Part shown: one piece after another, positions 15,955 to 24,075 of the stretch
How the letters are laid out: each line of letters begins with the position of its first letter
How positions within the stretch are numbered: the stretch's first letter is position 1
Assembly: GCA_024403775.1 (NCBI GenBank)
Contig: JAKSRE010000011.1
Span: forward strand, 1-64,000
Origin: Clostridia bacterium
Lineage (GTDB): Bacteria > Bacillota > Clostridia > Saccharofermentanales > Saccharofermentanaceae
Direction of reading: 5' to 3'
Length of the DNA: 64,000 bases
Program-made: the position numbers and the translations under genes
The notes under the pieces: model-generated
The model's database searches: none
What the model saw: the letters and a program-made list of their open reading frames with translations, nothing else
What the model was told of the DNA's origin: nothing

Positions 15955-17172
15955 ATGGCAAACAGAAAAGACAGTAAAGGGCGTGTACTTAAGCCTAACG
16001 AGTCTCAGCGTCCTGACGGACGTTACCAGTTTTCTAAAATGATTAACGGTAAACGCTACACTATTTATGATATGGATATTGTAGAGCTGAGAAAAAAGGA
16101 GCTGGAGCTGTTAAACAGTATTGAGGACGGTAGCGTAAAAGCACGTCAGAAAAAATATACTGTAGACTCATACGCTGAGTATTGGTTTAGTAAGTATGCA
16201 AAACGTGGGCGTAAAATCTCCACAGCGTCAAGATATGAGTATGCTTATAAGCACTATTTAAGCTCTAAAATCGGTTATATTAAGCTTGTGGACTTGAATA
16301 ACGCTCAAGTTCAGGACGCTGTAAACGATATTATTGATAAAGGTTTAAGCTATACTACTATCAATATGGCTGTTATCTCAATATATGAGATTATGGAAAC
16401 AGCTATTGACGAGGAGCTTATATTACGTAATCCAGCTAGAAATATTGTAGTTCCTGAGCGTGAATATAAGGAAAAAGAAGCGTTAAGTAAAGAGGATATA
16501 GATTTATTCTTTACAGCTCTTAATAACGATCCTCATCACAGTTTTTATGCCCCTATGTATACCGTACTCTTTAATACCGGTATGAGAATATCTGAGCTTT
16601 GTGCTTTAACGTGGGAGGATATAGATTATAAAAACCACACTATAAGCATTACGAAAAACCAGTACTATATTAACGAGGACGGTAAGAAGAATTTTTATAT
16701 TAGTACGCCTAAAACTAAAACCTCTATACGTGTTATACCTATGAATGAGGCTGTAGAAAAGGCGTTAAAGAGTCAGAAAAAGCTTTATAATAAAGCTGGT
16801 ATCATTTTACCGAGCTTGCCTCAAATTGACGCCTCAGGGCGTGAAATAGGGCGTATACATGGCTTTATATTCTTTAGTACAGAATATAAGTTTATGAGAC
16901 AGACAACGGCATATACGGTCATTGATGATGTAATTAAAAAGTATAACGCTCAGGCTGAGAAAAACCATACTAAAAAGCTTAAACACTTTTCACCTCATCA
17001 GGCACGCCACACGTTTACAAGCCTTGCCTATGAGGCTGGAATTGACGTAAAATACACAAGTGAGATTTTAGGTCATGCCAGCACTAAAATTACAATGGAT
17101 AGATATACTCACTTGTCTGAGGAGAATAAGAAAACTCAGGTAGAAAAGATTAACAGAATAAATATATCGTGA
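15955..17172 (+). CDS. int: Tyrosine site-specific integrase (Tn916-Int-like)
   Basis: 405 residues with three parts: an N-terminal arm-binding domain of the Tn916 integrase type (KDSKGRVLKPNESQRPDGRYQF), a SAM-like core-binding domain (about 60-160) and the catalytic domain. Catalytic residues are visible: Arg in GMRISELCALTW, His-x-x-Arg in HQARHTF, and LGHASTKITMDRYTH with the nucleophile Tyr. Preceded by AGGAGG. It catalyses integration and, with the excisionase, excision of the satellite. Paired TTTTACAAC sites inside each end of the element suit arm binding by the N-terminal domain. Confidence 0.92.
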   Translation: MANRKDSKGRVLKPNESQRPDGRYQFSKMINGKRYTIYDMDIVELRKKELELLNSIEDGSVKARQKKYTVDSYAEYWFSKYAKRGRKISTASRYEYAYKHYLSSKIGYIKLVDLNNAQVQDAVNDIIDKGLSYTTINMAVISIYEIMETAIDEELILRNPARNIVVPEREYKEKEALSKEDIDLFFTALNNDPHHSFYAPMYTVLFNTGMRISELCALTWEDIDYKNHTISITKNQYYINEDGKKNFYISTPKTKTSIRVIPMNEAVEKALKSQKKLYNKAGIILPSLPQIDASGREIGRIHGFIFFSTEYKFMRQTTAYTVIDDVIKKYNAQAEKNHTKKLKHFSPHQARHTFTSLAYEAGIDVKYTSEILGHASTKITMDRYTHLSEENKKTQVEKINRINIS

Positions 17173-17177
17173 TGAGA

Positions 17178-17207
17178 TTTTACAACAATTTTTACAACAA
17201 ATTACAA
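17178..17207. promoter_or_regulatory. Integrase arm-type site candidates, right end
   Basis: TTTTACAAC at 17178-17186 and 17190-17198, then AAATTACAA at 17199-17207, just after the integrase stop. Mirrors the trio at 9001-9029 in the same orientation. Confidence 0.55.
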
Positions 17208-17269
17208 CAAAAAGACGATATATAGACGGTAAAAGACGAAAAATAAAAATTAACTAAGATAGCTGAAAG

Positions 17270-17288
17270 CCTTGTAAAATAAGGCTTT
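17270..17288. repeat. Element-end repeat, right copy
   Basis: Exact copy of 8963-8981. Here the palindrome is complete: AGCCTT and AAGGCT around GTAAAAT (17268-17286), so it could also act as a hairpin at the end of the integrase transcript. Confidence 0.6.
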
Positions 17289-17320
17289 ACGAATATAGAT
17301 AAAGAAAGACGAAAAATAGA

Positions 17321-17818
17321 ATGATAAAAGTGTTATTTATTTGCCACGGCAACATCTGCCGTTCACCAATGGCAGAGTTCATTTTTAAAGATATGGTCGA
17401 GAAGATGGAGCTCAAGGATAAGTTTGAGATTAGATCTGCTGCTACTTCCACAGAGGAGATCTGGGGCAAAGTAGGTAATCCTATTTATCCACCTGCAAGA
17501 GATGAACTTAAGAGAAGAGGTATTGGTAAGACATCTTATACCAACTGGACCAATAAGCGTGCTGTTCAGGTGACAAGAGAAGATTATAACTACTACGACT
17601 TCTTATTATGTGCTGATTCAAATAATGTGCGTAATACTATAAGAATTACTGGTGAAGATAAGGATAATAAAATAAAACTTCTCTTAGATTATGCTGGATA
17701 TAATGGCAGATCTATTGCTGATCCTTGGTATACAGGCGACTTTACAAGAACCTATGAAGACATAGTAGCTGGACTTAATGGATTTATAAGCTACTTACAG
17801 TCTGAAGGATCGATCTAA
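17321..17818 (+). CDS. Low-molecular-weight protein tyrosine phosphatase
   Basis: 165 residues with the signature CHGNICRS (C-x5-R-S) near the N terminus and the general-acid loop DPWY at about residue 138. Enzymes of this family dephosphorylate tyrosine kinases of exopolysaccharide systems or arginine-phosphorylated proteins. The ATG at 17321 has no good Shine-Dalgarno (upstream is AAAGAAAGACGAAAAATAGA), unlike nearly all genes here. A better one, GAGG, precedes the matching sequence ATGATAAAAGTG at 8925. The satellite therefore appears to have replaced this gene's native promoter and ribosome site. The coding sequence itself is intact. Confidence 0.9.
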   Translation: MIKVLFICHGNICRSPMAEFIFKDMVEKMELKDKFEIRSAATSTEEIWGKVGNPIYPPARDELKRRGIGKTSYTNWTNKRAVQVTREDYNYYDFLLCADSNNVRNTIRITGEDKDNKIKLLLDYAGYNGRSIADPWYTGDFTRTYEDIVAGLNGFISYLQSEGSI

Positions 17819-17830
17819 AACTTAAATTTA

Positions 17831-17880
17831 GGAACAGCCTCAGGGGTGGAGATACTAATCCCCTTAAGGCTGTTCTTTTA
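17831..17880 (+). terminator. Terminator after the phosphatase gene
   Basis: GGAACAGCCT-CAGGGG pairs with CCCCTTAAGGCTGTTC, followed by TTTTA. A long, strong stem placed directly after the stop codon. Confidence 0.85.
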
Positions 17881-17893
17881 TGTGAAAGGTAAA

Positions 17894-18571
17894 TTAAGAG
17901 AAATCAAAATTGAAAATTGAGAAGTCTAGAAGGTCGCCTAGTGTCGCTCCAGACTTACGATTCTCATCATAAAGATAGCTCTTGATGATATTTACTTCTT
18001 CCTTATAGTCATCAGAAGTTGCCATTGCTTTATAAACTCTTCCTGTATTGTGTGCATCATCGAGTGCGTCATGCATATGACCTTCGAAGACCATGCCGAG
18101 CGCATCAAGGGCATTTGAAAGGGAAGTGTGATAGTCCTTAAGAAGAGATTTATCAAATTCAAGCTGTAAGTCTTTCCAGTTGTCGATAACCTTTGTTAGT
18201 GAAGGCGTTTTAGTGATATTTTTGAGCTTCATCTCTGAAATTACCTGTGCAAGATCATTCTCGCTCCAGGCATATACACAGAACTCCTCTCCTTCAGATA
18301 AACACCATTCAGAGAAGTTAAGTAGTTCTTCTCTAATGTCCTTCTTACCAAGAAGGGTAGCATCGCTTATGCCTGTGAGATCAGTAATCATATTTGAGAT
18401 ATGTTCTGAATAAGAAGGTTTTACATATCTTTTAAATGAAGAGATTTCTTCAAAATCTGAGTTAAGCATTACTGCGCCAATCTCAATAATTTCCATCCTG
18501 GAAATCTTACGCGCTGTCTTATGGATTCTATCAATTCTTTCCATCTCAAAATCAACAAATATGTAATTCAT
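17894..18571 (-). CDS. DEDDh 3'-5' exonuclease-domain protein
   Basis: 225 residues. The exonuclease motifs are visible: FVDFEM (Asp and Glu of motif I), EIIEIGAVML, a middle segment with AWSENDLAQV, and motif III HDALDDAHNTGRVY with the His and Asp of the DEDDh group. Relatives include the KapD/ERI-1 type exonucleases acting on RNA or DNA ends. Convergent with the phosphatase gene, separated by the terminator at 17831-17880. GGAGG precedes the ATG. Substrate unknown. Confidence 0.85.
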   Translation of the reverse strand: MNYIFVDFEMERIDRIHKTARKISRMEIIEIGAVMLNSDFEEISSFKRYVKPSYSEHISNMITDLTGISDATLLGKKDIREELLNFSEWCLSEGEEFCVYAWSENDLAQVISEMKLKNITKTPSLTKVIDNWKDLQLEFDKSLLKDYHTSLSNALDALGMVFEGHMHDALDDAHNTGRVYKAMATSDDYKEEVNIIKSYLYDENRKSGATLGDLLDFSIFNFDFS

Positions 18572-18948
18572 ATGAACCTCCTGATCAAAAAATATAGTTA
18601 CTAGTGATGTCTTATGCTACTTATTATATACGTTTGATGTACAATTAAATGTACTTATCAGAAGGGCTTGAGACTGAATTATTTTCATATCATATTTTAG
18701 ACATTTTTATCACAAAACGTTATGCGCAGAAACGCCCATTTTACGCGGGTTTTGCATTAAATTGCTTTTCGATTCCTGATGCCTTAGGGGCGGGGAAGCA
18801 CGTATTTAAGGGATTTAACAGTGTTAAATTGTACATTTTCGAGAAGGAAAAATAGGGCAATAAAGCAATAAAATATTATTGTTATTTTTGCCCCAAACAA
18901 TTACAATAAAAAGGTAGAATTTTTGCTTATAGCAGAGTAAGAGGTCAT
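18572..18948. other. Intergenic region between divergent genes
   Basis: 377 bp without a convincing gene. It must hold the promoters of the exonuclease (minus) and of the saccharopine-dehydrogenase-like gene (plus); TAGAAT at about 18916 is a plausible -10 for the latter. A short inverted TGTAC repeat lies near 18638-18653. Nothing else stands out. Confidence 0.5.
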
Positions 18949-20247
18949 ATGGATAAGGTTTTAATTATTGGTTGTAACAAGGTGACGGAAGTTCTCGTTC
19001 CGATTCTCACTGGTATTGGTTCCCAGATAAGGGAACTCTGTATTGCTGGACCAGATAAGGCGCAGTGCGATGAATACAGAAAGTATGCAGTTCCAGGCAA
19101 GATTCGTATCTTGACTGCTGGAGTTGATTTGCAGAATGAAGAACGCACCAAGATGATGATGAATATTTTTGGACCTCAGTTAATCGTGTATCTTGATGAC
19201 CCTGCTTATTCTTTGACTGCAATGCAGTATGCACTTGATATGGGTGCAAATTATATCGATAAGAACCTTTTGTATAACGGAATTGAGGATACTTTTGTTG
19301 CAAAGCAGTTCGAGAGATATTCTGACTTCAGAGATAAGAATCTGACTGCAGTTGTTGGTTGTGGCTTTGCTCCTTCAGTTCTTATGGCTATTGTAAGAGA
19401 TGCTTTGGAGAATGACTTTGATAAGATTACTTCCCTTGATTTGTTTGATGCAGCAGGCGAGGACGAAGATGATAGTAACGATGATCTCATGAATGAGATT
19501 AATAAGCTCTCTATTGATGCTACTGTTGTAGAAGGCGGCGAGCTTAAGACATATTCACCACTTGAGTGCAAGACTTCTATTGATGTTGAGAATGTTGGTA
19601 TGAAGGATTATTTCATCTTCAATCATTCAATCATTAATAGTTTCATGAAGGAGATGCCAGAGATTGATAATATTAGATTTTTCTCTACATTCAATACTCG
19701 CAATTTGAATTTGATTAGTACCCTTAAGAAGGTTGGAATGCTTGATAAGACGCCAATTTCTGTTAATGGTGCAAATATATCTCCATTTGAGTTCTTAAGT
19801 GCTATGCTCGGCATGAATCTTGTTAAGGCTGCTGAGACTTCTGAGGAGAATTCTGGCTCATTAACTAATGAGAATTCTGCTAATAATTCTGGTGTAGTCA
19901 GCCTCTTTATTACAGGTAACAAGGGTGGCTCAGAGAAGACAATTCGCTATTCAATTGAGAGCGATATTCGTGGAACTCAGGATGTTAGTGTGGTAGATTA
20001 TTTGTCTGGCGTTGCTATCGCTGCTGCAATTAAGTTTATGAATAATAATTCATGGATTAAGGCTGGTGTATATGCGCCATCTCGTTTTGATAATAATTCA
20101 TTTATGAATAATCTCAAGGAGAATGGTCTTAAGATTAAGACTTCTGAATGTGATGCAGTTCGTCTTATCGGCGAGAATAATGTTGTAAGTAAATTAGGAA
20201 AGAGTGCTGGCAGTGAGAATGAAAGCGCTGCGGTAAAGGTTGGATAA
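18949..20247 (+). CDS. Saccharopine dehydrogenase-family oxidoreductase (carboxynorspermidine synthase-like)
   Basis: 432 residues. The N terminus KVLIIGCNKVTEVLVP is a Rossmann-like start with a weakened glycine motif (GCNKVT in place of GxGxxG). The middle (VVGCGFAPSVLMAIVRDAL, then PEIDNIRFFSTFNTRNLNLISTLKKVGML, and PFEFLSAMLG) follows the pattern of carboxynorspermidine synthase/saccharopine reductases. These make C-N bonds by reductive condensation in polyamine or lysine metabolism. Acidic and Asn-rich inserts (DDSNDD; ENSANNSG) are unusual. The response regulator gene begins 5 nt after its stop, so the two are cotranscribed. Exact substrate uncertain. Confidence 0.65.
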   Translation: MDKVLIIGCNKVTEVLVPILTGIGSQIRELCIAGPDKAQCDEYRKYAVPGKIRILTAGVDLQNEERTKMMMNIFGPQLIVYLDDPAYSLTAMQYALDMGANYIDKNLLYNGIEDTFVAKQFERYSDFRDKNLTAVVGCGFAPSVLMAIVRDALENDFDKITSLDLFDAAGEDEDDSNDDLMNEINKLSIDATVVEGGELKTYSPLECKTSIDVENVGMKDYFIFNHSIINSFMKEMPEIDNIRFFSTFNTRNLNLISTLKKVGMLDKTPISVNGANISPFEFLSAMLGMNLVKAAETSEENSGSLTNENSANNSGVVSLFITGNKGGSEKTIRYSIESDIRGTQDVSVVDYLSGVAIAAAIKFMNNNSWIKAGVYAPSRFDNNSFMNNLKENGLKIKTSECDAVRLIGENNVVSKLGKSAGSENESAAVKVG

Positions 20248-20252
20248 TTTTT

Positions 20253-20960
20253 ATGAGTGCGGAGATTTTAATTGTTGAAGATGACTCAAGCATCAATAAT
20301 ATGATGTGTGAGGCGCTTACCAAGCATGGATTTAGTTGTACACAGGCTTTCTCTGGAACTGAAGGTCTTCTCAATATTCAGAACAAGAATTTTGATATTG
20401 CTATTTTTGACCTGATGATGCCTGGTCTTACTGGCGAGGAGCTTCTGGCTAAGATTCGTGAGTTTACAAAGCTCCCTGTAATTGTTGTCTCAGCCAAAGT
20501 CGATGTTGATTCACGTCTTAATCTCCTTGATCTTGGTGCAGACGATTATCTTGTTAAGCCATTTGAGGTTAGAGAGCTTATTGCACGTGTTGAAGTTCAG
20601 CTTCGCCACTTAGAGGACCGCCGTAATGGAGCTGGTTCTGGCGATGGCGAATCAGAAGAGATTATAAGTGCCAAGGATATGCAGCTTAATAAGCTTACAT
20701 ATGAAGTAACTCTTAAGGGTGAGGAACTCCCTCTTACACGTCAGGAATATAAAATTCTGGAGCTTCTTATTACACATCCTACAAAGGTTTTCACTAAGCA
20801 GGAGATATTTGAATTCGCCTGGAATGAAACTTATTTCTCAGAGGACAAGACTATTAATGTTCATGTGTCTAATATTCGTTCGAAGATTAAGAAGATTACT
20901 GATGACGAATATATTGATACTGTTTGGGGTATCGGCTTCAGACTTGCTAAGTTTAAATAA
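20253..20960 (+). CDS. OmpR/PhoB-family response regulator
   Basis: 235 residues. Receiver domain residues 1-120 with the acidic pair in VEDDSS, the phospho-acceptor Asp in IAIFDLMMPG and the Lys in LVKPFEV; C-terminal winged helix (about 140-233) with LPLTRQEYKILELLITHP and INVHVSNIRSKIKK. No histidine kinase gene is adjacent; the nearest, at 26736, lies in an ABC-transporter operon that itself lacks a regulator. It follows the dehydrogenase-like gene by 5 nt and ends before a terminator. Confidence 0.92.
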   Translation: MSAEILIVEDDSSINNMMCEALTKHGFSCTQAFSGTEGLLNIQNKNFDIAIFDLMMPGLTGEELLAKIREFTKLPVIVVSAKVDVDSRLNLLDLGADDYLVKPFEVRELIARVEVQLRHLEDRRNGAGSGDGESEEIISAKDMQLNKLTYEVTLKGEELPLTRQEYKILELLITHPTKVFTKQEIFEFAWNETYFSEDKTINVHVSNIRSKIKKITDDEYIDTVWGIGFRLAKFK

Positions 20961-20997
20961 AGTTAAACTTAGATTATAAGATTATAGGATTACTAGA

Positions 20998-21037
20998 GGC
21001 TTCGCTTAAGCTATAAGTTTATAAGCGAAGTCTTTTT
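20998..21037 (+). terminator. Terminator after the response regulator
   Basis: GGCTTCGCTTA pairs with TAAGCGAAGTC (one G-T pair) followed by TTTTT at 21033-21037. Confidence 0.8.
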
Positions 21038-21199
21038 GTTTGAATTGCTTTTTGTTGGTTAATGATAGATATCTCTAATAAAAAGGGATGCCTCATGCCA
21101 TGGTTCTTATAGTATTATGTGACTAATTGCCAGTAGTATTTTAGGTTAGGTGTTTTACCTCTATGAATCTTTTAAAATGCAGGGGGGCTTGGCGTAGCG

Positions 21200-22044
21200 C
21201 TTGTAAAATATAGGCTAAAAGCTTAATTTTACAAACATTTGGAAGCCGTGTTTATAAAAAATGGATTTAACATGGATTTTTACAAACATTAAAAGACTCG
21301 GTTTGGAATTTTCTGGAAAAACATGTTTTTTACAAGCGTTACTTTCGCTTAAAAATGGTTAGGATCTCTATTTATTCGTGAGAATATTAGTTAACATCCA
21401 TTTCGGATAGGAAAAACACATTATAAGGGTAGATTGGAGGTGCTTTAGGAGCATAGGTGTTTGTAAAAATTAGAAAAAACAGTTGTTTTTACAAACGAGG
21501 AATGATTATGTTTGTAAAAAACTCGAATTTTGGCTATTTTTACAAACACTGGGAAATCTGGAAAAATCTGGGATGAACTCTATTTATTCTGAATTCTATA
21601 GTAAACGACCCCTAGTTTATAATTTTTGCCAATTCTGACCATAATTATAAAATCTTCTGAAGGCAATTTATAATTCTCGAAGGTTGGGGCGATTTTTATA
21701 AACTCATTTTTCATAGATTTATAATTTTGGTCTGAAATCGAAGTTTTTATAAATTGGATTTTTCCATTTAAGCACACAAAAGTGCCATAAAGAAGGAAAT
21801 GCAACATAAGATGCCAAGATTTATTTGCAGGGAAGCTTAGGTGTAGCATTTACAATTTATAATTCTTCAAAAATTCCCAGGAAATTAAAAATTACCATTA
21901 CCCCAGTTTATAATTTTTCTTCTGTTCAAGTAAAATTATAAATTCAGCTCTCAGTAGTTTATAATTTTTCTTCTGTTTAAGTAAAATTATAAATTCAGCT
22001 CTCAGTAGTTTATAATTTCCAGTAATTTTCCCCAATTTTATAAA
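21200..22044. repeat. Regular alternating half-site array 1
   Basis: Nine-base half-sites alternate in orientation with fixed gaps of 18 and 15 nt. Pairs: 21200/21227, 21251/21278, 21302/21328 (17-nt gap, degenerate), 21460/21487, 21511/21538 (TTTGTAAAA type); 21616/21643, 21667/21694, 21718/21745 and 21856/21883, 21907/21934, 21958/21985, 22009/22036 (TTTATAATT type). Units at 21907 and 21958 are near-identical 51-bp tandem copies. The array fills the space between two convergent operons and has no coding potential that I trust. Confidence 0.9.
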
Positions 22045-22187
22045 CTCATTTCTCTTGAGCTGGTAATCTGCACTTCTACTCCTTAAAAAACATCAAAATC
22101 CAACGACAGAAGGAGAAGTACACCTCACATCCTTCCCCCAAAATGCAAACAATTTAAGAGCCAGTAGAATCCTAATGAAATTAATAC

Positions 22188-22235
22188 AAAAAGAACTGCC
22201 TCAAAAGTAAAACTCCGATTACCTTTGAGACAGCC
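22188..22235 (-). terminator. Terminator of the symporter gene
   Basis: On the minus strand CTGTCTCAAAGGTAA pairs with TTACTTTTGAGGCAG, followed by TTCTTTTTG. The same CTGTCTCAAAA-type terminator recurs at 32190 and 55078. Confidence 0.8.
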
Positions 22236-22265
22236 GCATATTGAATAAACAAAAATATCTAAGTA

Positions 22266-23816
22266 TTAGTCAGCGCCCTTCTTAACTTCTTCAGCATGTG
22301 CTTTTTGTACATCTGGATCATAAGAAAGGAGAGGCTCAACGTCCTTTTTACCCTTGATTCTACGATCGACATAGTTCTTTGTAATTCTACGAACAAGAGG
22401 GAATAAAGAGAGGACACCTATAAGGTTAGGAACCATCATAAAGCCGTTAAATGTATCTGATATCTCCCATGCGAGTGCTGATGTCATAAGGGCACCTGAA
22501 ACCGTCATAAGAACGAAGATTGATTTATAGTAGATAACTGCCTTGCTGCTAAAGAGATACTCAATACACTTAGAACCGTAGTGAGACCAGCCCAGGATAG
22601 TTGTAAAAGCGAAAAGGAACAAAGCAACAGCGATGAATTTCTGACCGATATCAAAGAAAGAGAATACGCTGTTAAAGGCTGAAGCAACGAGTGTTGCTTC
22701 CTTTGTATTCTCACCAACCATCATACCAGTTGAGAGGTCATAGACACCAGAAGTAAGGATAACGAGAGCTGTAAGTGTACATACAACGATTGTATCGATA
22801 AATACTTCGAAGATACCCCACATACCCTGTGTGATAGGTTCCTTAACTGTTGAGTTTGAGTGAACCATAACTGAAGAACCAAGACCAGCTTCGTTTGAGA
22901 AAGCACCACGCTTGAAGCCCTGTGTTACTACTACGCTTATAACGTAACCTAATACACCACCTGTAACAGCAATTGGCTTAAATGCTGTTGTGAAGATAGC
23001 AGCGATTGCTGGAATGATTGCCTTGTAGTTGATTGCTACAACTGTGATACTTCCGATAAGGTAGAGGATAACCATGAATGGAACAACCTTCTCGGCAAAA
23101 GACGCGATTCTCTTAAGGCCACCGAGAACGATTAAGCCTACAAGAGCTACACAGACAAGACCAATAATGAGGTTATATAATGTTACACCTTCGTAAAGGA
23201 CTCTGCTTGAGAGGAACTTAACATCAAATGCGCTTACGAAGTTCTCAACGATTTTATTAACCTGACCGATGTTCCCAATACCGAATGAAGCGAGTGTGGC
23301 AAAGCATGCAAATAAGATGGCAAGAATCTTACCTAATTTCTTACAACCCTTATATGAGCCGAGACCATCCTGGAGATAGTACATTGCACCGCCTGACCAC
23401 TCGTTGTCTGAGTTACGGCGACGATAGTAGATACCAAGAGTATTCTCAGAGTAGTTAGTCATCATACCAAAAAATGCGGCAATCCACATCCAGAAGATGG
23501 CACCAGGACCGCCTGTTACGATAGCAGAAGCAACTCCTGCAATATTACCAGTACCGATTGTAGCAGCAAGAGCTGTACAAAGAGCCTGAAATGGTGAGAT
23601 TGAACCTGAATCACTTGAATGACCAATTACGTTCTTGTGGAACATACTTCCGATGGTCTTACTAATCCATGTCTTAAGATGTGTTATCTGGAAAAATCCA
23701 TTACAGAAAGACATGAAGATACCTGAACCGATAAGAAGGATAAGACCTACCTTGATCCAGATAAAATCATTAATCACTGAATTTATCTCTCCAAGTGTTT
23801 CGAGAAAATTTGTCAT
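22266..23816 (-). CDS. Alanine/glycine:cation symporter (AGCS family)
   Basis: 516 residues from ATG 23816, with GGGGGT upstream. About eleven membrane helices, and the family signatures are clear: GSGIFMSFCNGFFQITHL, LCTALAATIGTGNIAGVASAI, GGPGAIFWMWIAAFFGMMT and GFKRGAFSNEAGLGSS. AGCS proteins import alanine or glycine with Na+ (or H+). Single-gene unit: its own terminator follows and the ABC-transporter operon diverges upstream. Substrate preference between alanine, glycine and glutamine cannot be read directly. Confidence 0.92.
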   Translation of the reverse strand: MTNFLETLGEINSVINDFIWIKVGLILLIGSGIFMSFCNGFFQITHLKTWISKTIGSMFHKNVIGHSSDSGSISPFQALCTALAATIGTGNIAGVASAIVTGGPGAIFWMWIAAFFGMMTNYSENTLGIYYRRRNSDNEWSGGAMYYLQDGLGSYKGCKKLGKILAILFACFATLASFGIGNIGQVNKIVENFVSAFDVKFLSSRVLYEGVTLYNLIIGLVCVALVGLIVLGGLKRIASFAEKVVPFMVILYLIGSITVVAINYKAIIPAIAAIFTTAFKPIAVTGGVLGYVISVVVTQGFKRGAFSNEAGLGSSVMVHSNSTVKEPITQGMWGIFEVFIDTIVVCTLTALVILTSGVYDLSTGMMVGENTKEATLVASAFNSVFSFFDIGQKFIAVALFLFAFTTILGWSHYGSKCIEYLFSSKAVIYYKSIFVLMTVSGALMTSALAWEISDTFNGFMMVPNLIGVLSLFPLVRRITKNYVDRRIKGKKDVEPLLSYDPDVQKAHAEEVKKGAD

Positions 23817-24075
23817 AGAACCCCCAATAGTGTGACATTTAGATACATAGAAATACAATAATTATTTAGCGTACTGAAGTATTTTATTATATTAATAGAG
23901 GATGTGCAACATTAGGTCAGTTAATGTATCATTATGGATGTGGTAGTTTTTGACTGTAAATCTTTATAAATACTTAAACTTTAGTTTGCGATATGGTAAA
24001 CATATGAACTGATAATGCTTACTTATAATGAGGGAGGTGTACGGGTTACGCCTTTCGAGAAGGAGAACATTGATT

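Larger units (their letters stand above)
8925..17332. mobile_element. Integrated phage satellite (PICI-like) with a lone capsid gene
   Basis: About 8.4 kb between direct repeats ATGATAAAAGTG (8925-8936, 17321-17332); a second pair of 19-bp repeats (8963-8981, 17270-17288) lies just inside. Gene content: tyrosine integrase, Cro/DUF739 and XRE regulators on the plus strand; excisionase-like HTH, P4-type primase-helicase, late-type regulator, HK97-gp10-like protein, PC4-like protein and an HK97 major capsid protein on the minus strand. Terminase, portal, protease, tail and lysis genes are absent. Size, divergent switch and int-rep-pri layout resemble Gram-positive phage-inducible chromosomal islands. 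A decayed prophage is the alternative, but all frames are intact, tightly packed and have strong ribosome sites. Confidence 0.75.

Noticed and set aside
18649..18855. 68-codon frame upstream of the saccharopine-dehydrogenase-like gene
   Set aside because: No ribosome site, no recognisable motif and it overlaps the promoter region; most likely chance.
21200..22044. CRISPR array
   Set aside because: The repeated units are 9-bp half-sites in alternating orientation with 18/15-nt spacers; CRISPR repeats are 20-plus bp in one orientation with about 30-nt spacers, and no cas gene is in the window.
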